DNA of 64,000 nucleotides from Rhynchonema sp. JSB1_4. Taxonomy: Eukaryota > Nematoda > Chromadorea > Monhysterida > Xyalidae. Positions 11,414-26,000 of this stretch are shown here, piece after piece. A program made the translations under genes and the position numbers. The stretch is from positions 1 to 64,000 of the forward strand of contig JASAMV010006330.1 of the NCBI GenBank assembly GCA_030248065.1. Direction: 5' to 3'. Every line of letters starts with the position of its first letter. The stretch's first letter is position 1. The notes beneath the pieces are model-generated. The model was not told the DNA's origin, did no database searches, and saw nothing but the letters and a program-made list of their open reading frames with translations.

Positions 11414-14400
11414 CCCTTCGAGAACGATTATGTGCTTTACCAGTTGGTGCTGACATCGCAAGCAATCATTATAATGATCACAAGTCTTGCGTTGGATCGA
11501 CATGCGCATTCACACGAACTCAGTTCGCCGCCAAGAAGTCCGTCGCCGCCGAGCTCGAGTGATCAGGTTGGTTGTTCAGTTCAGTGATCAATTGAGGTCA
11601 AATTCAACCGGTTCTTGAGCCAGTTCGTGCTTGGTACCGTTGTGACTGAAACAGTTTTAAAAAGCTAATAGTTGAAAGTGTTCTTCGAGCGACTGATGCA
11701 ATATACAGGTGACGTTTCAGGACGAAGAAACGAACGAGCAAGATGCATTTGAGTTCGGTCTTCGACTGGTGCAGGCCGAACGACTCTACGACACAGTGCA
11801 ACTTGACCAGGCACGTTATGGGCTGAACTTTTCCGAAGAACAATCCCAATGTTCAACTTTTTTCATTCTGCAGCCAAATTCAACGAATCTTCGTAATCTG
11901 GAACGAGTCTGCCGTCAGAACAGACTGTGTCGACTGCAGATGCTTCAGTGCTACTATCTGCAACAGTTGAACTCACTCTACGACGACGTCAACACGCTCT
12001 ACGATTCGCAGCTCACAACAATGGTGTGCAGCTGACGAGTGATCGATTTTCTTCCCATCTAATTTTCCTTTCTCAATCAGGCTCGATTGCACATTTCGTC
12101 GCATCCGGCCGACATCCGTGTCGACGACCGACACACGCCCTTTGAACAAATCGAACAGATCGCGTCGGCCACACGTGCTGTCATTGTGCACTGGCATCGA
12201 ATGTGCACAGGTGCGGGTGCTGATGTTAGAATCTGAACGCGACAAAGAGGACAAATTTTGCATGACTGCAGTTGGCGATCGGGTTCAAGCACTAATTTAG
12301 TACGCACAATAAAAGAAGAGCAGTCTCATCCTGGTCGTTATCTCAAAGGCTGATGAAAATATTGTAACATCAGTTCCTTCGTGTATTGATGAGTACAGCT
12401 GTTGCCATTTAACTTGACATGGCCCGAAAGTGATCAAATGAATCAGTCAATTATATGGACCAATAACCACTGCGCAGGTGTGGCGCACAATCAGTGGCTC
12501 CGCCGGATGTGGCCAGTCATCCGTCCCAGTATCGACGCTCGTGCCCGTCGCGCGGTGGTGATGTGCGTGCGCACAACGGTGCTCTGCCACACCGTCCTCA
12601 ACCTGTCGTTACGATTCCTGAGCAGATTGCATCCGCAGCAACTACGTGACACCTACACCGATAGGATAGCCGAGGCATTGGCTGGTTAGAGGTGTTTCCT
12701 TGAAATTCAGAGTAAACCACTCCGGTGTCAAGCGCTCAGTTGCTCACGGGTGCCTAACCTATGGATCGGAGGCCAAATCAACACGAAGGCTGGGTCGAAG
12801 CAATCGTTTCAAATTATCAACAAGGGCCAATTTTTAAATCCAGCAAATCAACGGTACCCAGTTTTCAGCCGTCAACCTGCTTCTGCCATCAGCGCAGTCG
12901 TTCCACAAAGACTACGCCGATCCACCCGGCAAGCTGAAACTGCCCGACAAGTACAACATGAACATATTCCTTGAGTTGATGGCTGCCAGTGACGGCCGAT
13001 ATCTGACCCAACGCGTGCTGCCGTGTGTGTCACTGACCGTCGAGTTTGTGCTGCCTCGAGAGATTGTCAACTCGTTGGGCGGAAAGGACCTGATCACACA
13101 TCGAATAAGCACGTCACAGACCACTAATACAAGTGTGTACCAGGTGGAGGAACAACAGCCGACATCCGACTATTACAGGTCAGTCAAAGTGCACACATCA
13201 TAATTGAGCGTCTTTGACACGGTTGGACAAAGAGAGTTTTGGTTTGAGCAGGCTTTCGCGATAGAGTTGGAGAACTAACGTAAAAAGTTTTCAATTAGTG
13301 TACCAGAAAGAAATTTTACGCTGCTCAAAACTAGTGCACTAACTCTGTTGCGAAGTGCGCACCAAACACTGTCAGTCGCAGTGGTCTCCATCAATCTACA
13401 CAAGCCCGAACGTGATGTTTCAGCGGGTCAGCCAATTCGGAACGCAGTGGGGGCACGACCAGTGGCGGCAGCACGAATGAGAACGAGGAGCCATTGAGTC
13501 CGGGTCATAGTCGAACGGCAGCCACGGCGTCGGATGCGCCCGCTCGATTGGTCAAATCTGACGATCAGGGTGGCGAATCGACTGTCAGACTGCCACCGAT
13601 TAGCTCATCGATGCCGGCACTGTCCAACAACACCAAGGCTGTGCAACATACTTGGAAATCTGCACAGGGTACGTAGACTGGCACGATGAGTCTGACTTTA
13701 CGCCACAATGATACTGTCGATTATTTCAGGCTTGCGACCCGATCAACACAACATGGAACAAAGGCTCGAACAGATCTACACGGTTTTTCTCGAACAACGA
13801 TACATCATCTTCCTGGCGTTCGTCGACTCGGCCAGCGCACATAGGAGTCTGAATCAGGTAGAGTCAAGGAGATAGCAGGATACAGAGTCAACCCTCTTCG
13901 TAGTCCAACTCAAGTGACGGATGGTTTGGTCCCAATCTGCATCACAATACGGGGTATAATCTTTGCGGTGACGAAAAATGTCGTATGATACACATCTTGG
14001 ACCACAAACAAAGCAACATTTTCAGAACTATCGTCCAAAACGCCGCGTCACCCGACGTATCTGCTGGTTGGACGACTGTCTGAAACATTACCGACGTCGT
14101 TGGTGGCGTCAATATGTGCGTCAGGTGTGTGCCACGTTGCAACACCATCTTCGTGATCTTTGGATGATCGGTGAAGGTGGCCTGCCAGCACTGTCACTCA
14201 TTTTGACACAAACACACAAACATGTGCTGCGAATCTACAATGATACTGTGCAATCGGGTCAGTGGATTACCCATGCAAACTCATAATCAGCATCCAAATG
14301 CCTCCACGTGTTTCCAGTGCCACTTCCACCAAAATTCATCGTAACCGACGACGACATCGCCTGTATGAGACGCCAATGGCAGCTTCAGGGCGTGCAAAAT

Positions 14401-16574
14401 GGTGAGTGGACATCTTCAGCTCAAAAGCGATCCATCTTGAACAAACAGAATGTGATCCAAACTTCGTAACTTGCAGCACTGACGAATGCCCTATTGACCA
14501 CGTGCAACATGACGCGCGATTTGTTTGTGATTCCGGATTGTTCCATGATCGAATTGTGTGAACGGACGAATGTGGGTCACTATCTCGATCGACTGCTTGT
14601 TGATGTCGAGAAGCTGTCACGGCCGTCCGCTTTTGCCGTCGCAACGCAGAGGGCGCCGAGCACATTGCCTTTCGGACAACTCGGTATCTTAGGTTTTGTT
14701 CTTTATGTGCGCTTGCAGCCCGGATTTGGGAACTGACTCGCCGGTGTAACAAGCACGTGTTAACTGAAACATCAGGTGCGTGGTGGATGCGCAGCGAGTC
14801 ACTGCGTCCGCTGACCGAGTTCAACGTCATCCACTATCTGCACGCCTGTTTTGGCGACACCAAAATGTTGCGACGTCACAAGCTGATCGATGAACAGCTA
14901 CTCAGAATCTGTGTGCTCAAAATGAACGACAAGATCGCCTCATCCGTCCAACGAGTGCTTCACATGAGACTGCCACCGAAAAGGGCGTGGAGAAAACGAA
15001 GTGGTTTGTGACACAGATCCGTAAAGTTTCGTTTTGCTGTTCGTTTCTTTTCTCTCCATAATCCCTTCAATTAATTCAGGCACTCTTCTTCGCAAAAGTG
15101 ATCACACACAACAAATCAGGGATCTCATTGTTCGTCCACTGCTTGAAGCAATCAGCACGCTGCCTGTCCGCTACAAACCGATGCTGTATCGCAGCACGGC
15201 TAGTAACATTGCGATGACGTGGATTCAGTACTTCATGCATCACAACATACAGCTCAGGTACATATGAATGTACTGTATGTATAGTCCTCCCACGAACCAG
15301 AGACGACAAAAACAACACCCAAAAAACCCACAAAAAAAAAAAAGAAAAAACTTAAAAAACCCCCCCCCCCCAAACCCCCTCCCCCAAAACATAAAACAAA
15401 CACCAAAAACCATTCCCTTCTTTTTTTTTAAAAACCCAACCCCCACTTTATCCAACAAAAAAAACACACTACATGTTATTGACGAGCATGTTGCCGAGTG
15501 GTATCCTAAATACAGTAAGTATGAGGGAAGCGCACGATTCAGGGCTAAGTGAAGCATTAAAAGACACGTTGAAGCGCTAATTAACCTAAAACTATAACGT
15601 CAATTTCACGGTGGTGAGCTCTAAGACAAAACCAGAGCCAATCATGCGTAGGCTCTGACGTAAGCTTAATCCGATCAACGTGTTATGCGACAGAATATGG
15701 AAGCAGCGTCACGGTATGACGAAATAGGGGTTCGCATTGAGGAAGCACGTGGGCAAACGAATTAATCTGTTTATCTTAGTCGATTCGGCGCAACGGCGAT
15801 GATCGCTGACTTACGGTCAATCGAGAAGTTATTCGTGGGTGCCGATCGATCGATATTTCGAACTGATCTAGTCGAATCACAGTGTGACATCGAGGACTTC
15901 GAGGTTTGAGACGTTGATATGATCAGATCAATCGATTGATTCTAATCAATCAATATCCGATTCAGGAAGACGACGATCGAGTGGACAGCGTGTTCCAATT
16001 GATCGTCCATCAGCTGACGAATCTCTATTCGAACAAGGGTGGAGCATCACGAAGCATCGAGCCTTCGGAATCGAAGGGCCACGTGAATGCGGCCTACAGC
16101 AAGACAGAGAACGACGTCAAACTCACTGTCACCCCGCCAGCAACAGCGACGATGATCGCGGCTAATCACACGACCGCAAACGCGACCGCACCAAAAGTTC
16201 CGCCACTAACGTCAGTGATGAATTCCAGCACGAGAACGGAAAGTCAAATGCAGATGTACCGAATGAACAGTCAAATACTGAAATCGACCGATGCCATTCT
16301 TGGGGACACGAGTGTCGACGGTAACGATAGGTCGACCGCGGACATCACCGCGACCGGGGGCAGGTCGACGGCGGGACCGCGCGACACCGTCGATGAGATG
16401 TTCTCGTCGAACGGCACTGAATCGAGCGACAACACCGTGGTGCTATTGGATCTGTTGTCGGATGATGACGCCCTGATCAGCGTGCAGACGTTGCCATGGA
16501 GCAAACTGCGTGTCGAACCGTTCACAAACAGGGTGGGGCACGCGATCTGCTGCAGGTCACACGCAAATGAATGA
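11414..16574 (+). CDS. CCDC142: CCDC142-like protein, 5' end not placed
   Basis: Fourteen exons join in frame: 11414-11566, 11709-12023, 12081-12210, 12478-12684, 12869-13178, 13424-13668, 13730-13857, 14026-14257, 14318-14401, 14477-14683, 14719-15003, 15080-15257, 15780-15903, 15966-16574 (1,068 codons plus stop). The best family cue is the C-terminal part. A segment 'IVRPLLEAISTLP...YKPML...IAMTWIQYFMHHNI' is followed by RFGATAMIADLRSIEKLF and QLIVHQLTNLYSN. This matches the order of the conserved C-terminal domain of coiled-coil protein 142. The middle is helical, rich in Leu/Arg, with a Ser/Gly-rich insert in exon 6. The last exon adds a long low-complexity, Thr/Ser-rich and acidic tail. 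The function of the family is unknown. The first listed exon opens at an acceptor, so at least one upstream exon is missing. An AATAAA lies near 16884. Confidence 0.6.
15295..15470. repeat. A/C-only low-complexity tract in an intron
   Basis: Almost only A and C runs (poly-A, poly-C and mixed), with hardly any G or T. It lies in the intron between exons 12 and 13 of the CCDC142-like gene. It resembles either a decayed simple repeat or homopolymer noise from sequencing. Confidence 0.7.
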
Positions 16575-17095
16575 CAATCGTGGCACCAATTCCGTTGAAC
16601 CATATTGCGACGAGATTGACATCTTGTGACAAGTGTCCTGTAGCATGTTATACATGTTGTGGAAAGTTATAGGTAACATTTATCTGTGCATCCGCAATTC
16701 TGCTCTATGTGACCTTAGACTAACATATTTTGGCCAGTTTTCATTGCAAATTAGTTCTGCGTATTGTGGCATTATTGTAGTGCATTGCTCAGTACATATA
16801 CCTGGTTTACGGGCGACCTGCATTATTTTGTCTGACGAAAACGGTTCGCATTTTATGATTCTTTTATTATTTATGTCTTGCAAAATAAAGACCGATTCAG
16901 GTTCGGGGTGGACCGTTAATTTCCGAAAACAAATCTACTCACGTCAGTATAGTCTTTTACTACTCATCAGATTGACTATTGCAATGAGAACAAACAAAAT
17001 GATAGCATAACAACCAGCTAGTTGTATAACTCATGTTATTGAATCACAAAGTTGTCAAATCAAGACCATAACGTATGACAATGAGCATGTACGCG
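16575..17095. other. 3' UTR and convergent intergenic region
   Basis: The CCDC142-like gene (plus) and GrpE (minus) converge here. An AATAAA near 16884 could end the former transcript. No gene is seen. Confidence 0.5.
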
Positions 17096-20000
17096 CTAAC
17101 GAGCAGCCACAACAGCGACCTGCGCAGGCCGAATCGGTCTGTCATTCAACGAGTAGCCGACCTTTAGAACGGCGGCCACAGTGCCGGGTTCGCTGTATTG
17201 TTGCGAGGCGGGCAACTGCATGACGGCTTCGTGTTGGTTCGGATCGAACTTTTCACCAATTGGATTCACCGGATGCAGTCCATGACCGGCGAACACCTTG
17301 AGGAAGCTATCGTGTGTCAGCTGAATGCCGGAATGCAGCGCGCGAACATGGTCGTTCGATTTGAGCACGTCCTCAGACACAGACTCCAATGCCTTGGCCA
17401 ACACGTCGACTGGCTGCAAAGACAACAGCAATTGCAATGATTGGCGTAGCGTGCCAGTTGAATTATGGCATTGTATAAACATGTACAGTATGTCGGAAAC
17501 TGTCCACTTATAGCAATGTATCACATAAGTATAGTTTGGGAAACCGATAATTATTTTTACTACAGTGAGGGGCACTGAAATGCGGGCCATGAAAAAAACA
17601 GCGGTGGACAAAACAGCAACCGCTGTTTTTCATTAAGCTTATATCTCGGACATTAGGCTTAGGTCTAGGCTTGGGCTTGGGATTAGGCTCAGGCATAGAC
17701 CTACGCCCGCCCCCCAAATTACACATTTGGGGAGTGACCCCGGTTTTTGGCCACGCTGCTTTTTTCCCGCCGTTTTGTGCGCCACACTGAAATGGACACG
17801 CACTAAGTTATAAGCACTCATTTGCGGCATATGCACGATAATTTTTAATCACAATGCAGTTTGCGTGAGCTCATTTCCTCTGGGCAAACCCATTTCAGTT
17901 TTAGTTTTAGGTGTTCTGCCGGAAATTTTCAAATGCACTCCGCTAGGGTGTTCGTGTCTTGACTTTCCCATGTGCACCGTCTCTAGGCTGATGCTGACAG
18001 TTCAGCACTCAAGAGCATTATATGGTCCTTGTGCTTCCTGCTAATCAAAAACACCTGCCAAATAAATGTAAGCCAGTAAAAGTTTCGCAGTTTATACATG
18101 TGTCCAACCGGTCCAAATAAAGTTAGCTCAAAAGTATTCAAGCGAACATGAAACTCAATTGAGTATACATAACACTATCAGACCACTGAGTAACTACTCT
18201 TTCCAAGGACCATGTTCCATTTCTGAAAGCGTGTTTTCTTACCGCGGAGTGCAGTGGTAGGCTCATTGTATGACGTGAGTGCTAAACATGCAGCGAACCC
18301 CCGGGCTGGGCAACATGGAATCTTGATGACAAAGCCAAGGACAATGTAACCCCAGTTACATACATACATTACCAGAAGCCTATGGTGTGACATGTCCATG
18401 TTTACATGCCCAGACCAAGCCGGGTGGCTGCTCTAGTGACTCGTGAGAAGCAGATGTTTTCTTCAAGAGCAACTGACGCGGTTTGAACTTAATTCCGTTA
18501 GCCACGAAGCCATTGAAATGAATTTGCCGCCTGGCCCACCAGCCGGCACGCAATTCCATCTGCCAGGCAGCCGCACGCACAGGGTCACCCAACAATTGTG
18601 TAAACGTTGGACCTCGGCCATTGTTGCAATTTGAGAGACGGTATACGGCAGCTTCATAAAAAGATTCGCACAACTGTTGGGTCACTCCGTACAATGGATA
18701 TTATTGCGATGACCGTGAGTAATTCATGTTTCGTTGAAGCTGGTTCCAGCAGACCAGGACCACAATTACCCCTGGTATTAGAAGTGTTTCGTTTATTTTA
18801 CCCGCAAGCACAATAACACATTTGTATGGCGGTCTAACGTACGTATATGTATAGGTACTGATGCATTTACATACATACGTATTCCAGCGTTATCTCGGCA
18901 CCACAAGAAGCAAGCAGAGAAGCTCACACGCACGCAAGTTCATTTCATGCCATGCCGCGTACCATACAACGATGAGACTTCAGTCTGCATGATGTTTGAA
19001 TTGGCTTCTCTTCTCTATCTCCCAAACTCATTGGAAAAATAGCACACAGATGTTCATGCCCAACTTATGTAGCTGCGGTTAGTACAAGTGACTGGCAAGT
19101 ATGTATATGTACAATGTAACACCGGACCTTTTCACTTTTCTTATCAACGAAACAGCCGCAAGGTTAGAATCTGGTAAATTTGTTTCAAGCAAACGACAGG
19201 TTTGCAATTGCAAGCAGTATAGTCAGAGACAGTTTGACGCACGTCTTTCGTCTGTTTTTGTCAGGCTCGTTCTGCGTTACGGAAGCCATAAGAGGCTTTA
19301 TCAAACTTGCCTGTAGTAGACCGTGTTTGTCGAACACACTGCTGTTCGTTATCAGTGGTGTTTAGGAACCGGGAGGTACCAGGCACCCGAGCCGACACCT
19401 GACAGAAAATACAACCCGAAACCCGACAGTATTCGGAAAATACCTGACACCCGACATCGTATTTTTCGGCACCAAAAACAAGCAAATTTTGCTCATTTCT
19501 CTCACTTGCGCAAACTTTAGGCCCAGTTTGTTCAGTTCATTTTTTTGAACAAACTCAACACCGAAACAATGCTTTTGATGCCTCGGAGGTACATTTGGGC
19601 CAAAGATATATTTTGTGAATTTTTTTCCTTTGAACAAAGGTCATGATTTAGATCGCAGTCGGATGCGGGTCAAAAAACCTGACGCACGACACCTGAGGGT
19701 AGCTGACGCTGACACCCGACATTGCCCGATCCCTAGTCGTGTTGTTAAGAAATCAAATAGCCAGGATACTGGATAGATAGCCAAAATTCAAGATCTTCGG
19801 ATGTCGCATACCCAAAATGAGAAATCTTGGATACCAGGGGGTCGCCCCCAAAACAAAAAAACTCGGGTACCCAGGGGGTTGTCCAAACAAGAAAAAATTT
19901 CTGGATGAAAATTGAGTAAAATCCAAGTTGAAAGGGTACAAGAATGGTCATTTTAGGTGTTGTGCTTGCGTCAGGAAGCGATTTCGAGCATTTTGGAGGT

Positions 20001-23000
20001 GAAAATGGCCGATTTTTTTGCGGTTTTCGAACAAACCTAAGGGCGGAAGAGTAGGATACCCCTGGGTAAAACATGAAGATACCGGATACAGGGGGCCCAG
20101 CCTCCCCTCCCCCAGCGACACCACTGTTCGTTGAAGGTAGAAATAAACGAAAACTACGGTACAACAACACTATGTACATAAGTGCCTCAGATACAAATTT
20201 GTCTGTCTCACAGCAAGCGCAGCCACGCTTAAAAAATGATTTGCCTGCTATAGCGCCGTCACTGTCGCGAGTCCAAAGATTAATTAGGTCTAAAAGCGAT
20301 TACACGCTCTCGCGCTCGCCTATTTAATTTTGAGATTGATTACTTTGGTCTTCGGTGCATAATCATGTAATTTTGAGATTATCTGGCACAATGTAGTTGT
20401 GGTTACAGCATATCACAGCGTTTGTGCGGATAGAAAACAAATCCAGCTGCATGTAACTCAATCAACCACCTGCACAAACATTGTGGTGAGCCACACGCGA
20501 CACAAAGGTCCATTGAGGAATTCTGTGCTGAAGAGAGTTCGCCCATCTATCAAAATACAATAAATACTGAACGACGAGAGGCAGTAATGGCGACTTCGGA
20601 TGACAAGGAAACACACACGGAAAACGGCAAGGTGCGTGCAATTTTACTGTCGTTTTCTTCTTTTTTAAGATGAAGTACTAAGTTTAGTGGGCAGGAAGCA
20701 TATAATTGTTTCAAGGGAATACATTCGAGCAAGGTGCGTTTCCACAGGCCCACGTTGATACGATAATCGTGCGAATGGAATAGACATGTTCCTGTACTGT
20801 GCGTGCTGTTGCTGAGCTCGAAATAAACGATTTCCGCCGGAGCACACAGAAAAACATGTTTATCGTTCACGCATATTTATGGTCAGAAACCTTTCGCAGA
20901 CACAACCAGCGCATCAAGGCATGATAGACACGTTGCCCCAATTGAGCCAGACATGTGTTCACTATAAGTAGACTTCGAGTTGTACTTTTTTGAGCAACGT
21001 AAAAATGTCCAGTTAGTTTGGCACTAGAATAGACACGCTTTCACCCTAAGTTTCCGTAGATCACCTCAAGCGAATGTTTTTAGCGTCTCGTCTGGTGCGC
21101 ACATGTCAAGATACAGAATGTGCATAAATACACTTTTCCAAATCGGTGGACCATAAAGTAAACTTCTGGCTTATTCACTAGAACCCTTGTTGGAGCCTGG
21201 GACGATATTCCTGAATTCCACAAGAGAATCTTTTTCCATCATGTAGGGCTCTATCGATCAATCCGTCTACCTCTTTGGAGACCTAGAAATCCTGTGTAGT
21301 ATCGGCCTCAATGTTACTCCCTTATCCACACTTACCACTTACAGTTACTTTGTGACCATACTTCACAACACACGCGTCATGTCTGCGGTCAGGCTTCAAC
21401 AAAAGCATACTAGCATACGCCGCTATGATCTCCGAGCCCATGAGAGTTTATTTTGCTCTCCACCGGTTGATGTGTCAAGCAAACACGTGTTTAGATTGCA
21501 GGTTTACGCAGCATAAAGAAAACTCCAGTCTGGCCCGAAGTTAAGCGGGTCGTATCGGGCCTGTCCATATCAACGTTGAGAAAAGGAAGCACTATACTAT
21601 TTACAAAAAAGGGTTTGATAATTTTGCACGAACAGTTGAGTTGTTGAAACAGCGTAATACTCAACAGCCGCAGCGCGATAATGTATTTTTTGTAAACTGT
21701 GTTCTTTCTCGAAAATGATGCCCATTAACATTAAGATCATGCAGGTTAATGTTGCATATCGTTATTCAATGCTTTTTTCGTTGCCACGGTGACTCGCTTC
21801 AGCAAGGCTCAAGGGATTTAGTGGAGTCAACCTGTGTGCTTGACGGAGCTGAATTACTCGAGTTGTCTAAATCTTTGCGTACCTAATCTGAAGACTTGTA
21901 CATTCGTTGCAGCATCAATCAACCACCGGAGGCGCAGGCACATAATCAATTGGTGGCTCGCTTCGATGAGCACCGTTCAAAAAATGAATGCCTGATGTGA
22001 GCCTGTGGTCAAAATTTAGTATTTGATTTTGCGCTGACCAGTAAATATGCGTTTTGGTGTGCTGCACAGGAAATACCGTTGGCGAATATTTGTATGTTTG
22101 GGCTCCAAATGACCATGATAACGAATGATTCTTGTTTCTTAATTCCTTCCAGACTTTTTGACGTGTTTTCTGACTCAACGCCAAATACGCCACTTCCGGA
22201 ACAATAAATTTATTTTTTGGGCTTCACTGTCTGTCTCACTGCACGCATTTTTACAATTCATAAATCTAAGTTTTGACGATAGGCTAAAAAAATTCGGTTG
22301 TTCTAGTTGTTTCAACCTTAATCACGTCTTTGAGCTGACGACACACAGAGTAGGCAGGTGCCACAACCCACCGTCATTCAAATATCATCACTGTTACCCG
22401 TATGACCTAACACAATTGTCACAACGTGTGATGTGACCAGCGAACACGAAGCAGTGCTCATTCAATCCAAGTACGTATCTCTCACAATCAGCAGCACGTA
22501 ATACTGTATATATGGACAACCTAAGACGAGCACAAGTTCGAAATTTGATTAGCTACATGTCTTTCCCTTCGCTCAAAAAAGAGGTATAAGAGGTCATAGG
22601 ATGTATACGTAATTTGGTTATCCATAACAGAGCTTGTAACACCCACACCAATAGGCGGAAGCTCTGCAGCCGCGCGATAAGTGCCCAGTCGAATAGCACA
22701 GCCGCTTCTTCAAGAGAAAACAGCAGCTGCAAAGAACCTCAGGTGCACTGGATGGAGAACGGAGCAGTCGCACCTGCGCATGGCACACTGTATTTGTTTT
22801 CAGCTGGCGTGTTTAGCCACGCATCACCAGCTAAAAGTGGCCGGGTACTACGCTACAGGCCTGTAGGCCAAGAGGAACGTGAATCTGCCTCTCTGAAATC
22901 GAGGAACTCCCGACTTGCCTTGGTCCCCGCTAATACTTTCGGAGCAGGAAAAAATCTTTGGTGAAAAGTTCGTTCAGTGAGTAATTTGGGTCGGGAAATC

Positions 23001-26000
23001 TGAATTTGGTGTCCATTTAGTCACGTCACCCCTCTAAACTGCCTAAAGTAGTCATGCACCATCTGTATCAACTCGCAGATTTGGTTCAAAATGGTACTGA
23101 TATCCGGGGGTTGTCTGGGTGCTAAATGAGAATTTCTATAGGGTCAGTTTTTGTACATCGCCTTTTATGAAACAGTCGTAGCGATTTTAACTATAGAAAG
23201 GGCCACAGTGTTGTTGAAGGTTTTCATTGAAGGTGATATGCAAAAATTTACTCAAATTTTTGATTCAGCACCCAAACAAACTCTGGATACCAATCTTGAG
23301 CAAAATCAGCGAGATGGTCCGGAGGGATGCATGACCTCCTTTAGCGCCTTAGAGCGGTCACGTGACCAAATGGGAGCCAGATTCACAATCCCCGACCAAA
23401 ATTACCCATGCACCGACCGACTATTCATCAAACAATCTTTCCCTGCTCCAAAAGCATCAGGGGACCAAGGCGAGTTGAGATTTTAGTGGTCTTTGACGCA
23501 CAGGTCTGCTATTGGTCGCACAAACATAAGAAGCAAATTTTCCTATTGAAAGAGGGAAAGAGGGAGACTCTCCCAAAAGCATGTAGTAAAGAGAATGTCA
23601 GACCTCGCCGACGTGGTTGATCTGCTGGATTATTTTCAGGTGAAAGTGGTCTTTGACGCACAGGTCTGCTACAAGGTGTCCATGAACAGCCGTGCGAAAA
23701 TGTTCTAACAACGTTTTATCCGCGTCAATAGCAAGTGGATGAAACCATAACGATGATTAGGTCGTTTATTCGCAAACAGAGTTCGAAACGTCGAGCCGAG
23801 AAGAGGGACTCAACATCGACGTACGACTCAGAGCTTGAGGCCAAATGGCAACTGGCCGATCTGTTCTACGGTGATGATGACCACGATGATGAAACCGGGT
23901 TGGTGATGTTTCAAACCATGTGGGTGGTCACAGTCCACGGCTGATAAACCAGTCCTTGAATGAATCCCTCATCTGATTTTCTCAAGAAGCAGAATACATT
24001 CAATTGAAACATTCCTTGATCGTTCAGGCCTCATGACCAATCAGTCAGGAACAGCAGCGTTGGTACATACCCGATTCCGCTGTCGATTAATGACATCGAC
24101 GACCGACAACGAACGCTGATACGAGCCAGCTGGTATTTGATCGGCAAGAAAATGGAGGAAGTCGGTATGTACAGCAGCTATCACGTTTGGGGCCGTGTCA
24201 ACTTTGCGGACAAGCACCACGACCACGACTGTGGTTAGACTACGACTAAGCGTAGGCAAATTTTGTATGATCCGAACTTTGCGATGGGGTTGGAGCACTA
24301 ATCGCGACAAGCGTTAAAGTTGTTCCCCTGTAAAACAAACAAGTTTCACGTTGGTCAAACAATTAGTGTTCCAACTCTGTCGCAAGATACGGGTCATACA
24401 AAATATGCCCATGCCAAATCGTCGTCCAACCACTGCCGTAGTCGCAGTGCTTGCCCCCAAACTTGTACAACACTCTCTTTTGTACAGGACTGAGCATTTA
24501 CACGCTCATCTTCAACTGCGCGCCCGAAACCAAACGTATGTTCCCGTACGTGCAGCACACTGACGAAGGCGAGCTTGTCGTGACCAAACAAGCGCAGTTC
24601 CAGGCGAATAGGTTTATGCAGGTGATGTTTCATTGACTGAAGGAATTACAAAACTCGGGCAAAAGCTTGGTGCTATTAAACCTTTTTGTAATCTTTGGCT
24701 ATTAAAATTATTCATGGTGGCGCGACATTAAACATTTTTTGGCGAAGTGACATGTTTTGAAAAGACAATGCCGCCGAACGTTGAAGATTCATTCAGATAT
24801 TCACCTCCGAATGTCGACTGTAAGGAACAAAAATCAATTTGCAGTAGTTAGGCTTTGGCCAAACCCGATCAGTGCACCTTATCGCAACATCGGAAAATTG
24901 CATTTTCTCTCTGTCAATGCGCAAGTCTTGGGGTTTCCCAAAATGCGTGGGCCACACTGTGAGATAGACCTGAACCACTAGTTGACGCCAACGTAAAAGA
25001 TGTTCCCCCAAATCTGACGAAGATCTGTTACACTGGCTCAACTCCAACTCACAGTGTGACCAAAATGACAACTCCCTGAGTTATAAAATAGTCCCTCTTT
25101 AGAACCATGTGCTTGGCCTAAGACAGTTTCTTATTTCGTCTTTTGAGCTCTCCTGATTTTCAGGGAGTCGAGCGATTACAGCAAATTGAATTTTGTTCCT
25201 TACATTCGACATTCGGAGGTGAATGTCTGAATGAAACCTTCGATGTTTGGCGCAATTGTCTTTTCAAAACATGTCCCTTCAAACGTCTTCTCGCCAGTTC
25301 TGCAGTAGTATTGGGGCGTGCCACTCCAAAAATGTTTAATCTCACGTCCCTTTAAAGCTGAAACCAGTTGCGAGTTAATAGTGATAGTGGGTGATTGATT
25401 GAAGTTACTGTTGTTTGTCATGGGCTCAATAACGTAGCATTAGTGACCAATGACTCTAGGAGACCTCATTATTTTTACAGCTGTACGAGGAAGTGGTGGA
25501 GCACCTGGACGACCTGTCACATATCAATCCATTGCTGAAGAATCTGGGCAACATTCACTGTAGACTGATGATGACCAGAGGGTTCCAGAACAAATACTGG
25601 CACGTGTTCGAAGACTGCATGATGCTCGTGTTTAGAAAATACTTCAGAAAGGTTTGATGTCACTTCATTTTTTAGTTTTTCGTCACTTCATTTTTTAGTT
25701 TTTCAACTTTTCTAGTCTCTCTGAATGTAAGTGCGCATAAGTCCCCACCGACAATCAACCGACACATCAAAATGAACTTTAACTTTGGTGTCTCACCCAG
25801 GCCGGTTTCACCACAATTCAAGCTGATGAGGCGATAGTAATTTGGCGATGTGTGGTTAGTTGGACCACACAGCAAATACGTACATCCAGTATGGAATGTC
25901 TGCAACAACGCGCTGGCAACCTTGCTCAACAGTTAAGCATCACCAAACCACAGTCCACACCCGAACCGAACTGACAAAGCGATTCCTGGACAAGTCAAGC

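Noticed and set aside
11377..11562. Frame starting MLDPDGRVVTC as first exon of the CCDC142-like gene
   Set aside because: It stops before the donor at 11566; the other frame (PFEND...SSSDQ) runs through to the donor in phase 0 and joins the next exon.
18380..18694. 104-codon open frame on the minus strand, at first taken as an upstream GrpE exon
   Set aside because: The true GrpE 5' exons with presequence and coiled-coil core were found at 26326-27049 and join the last exon in phase; the frame is intronic.
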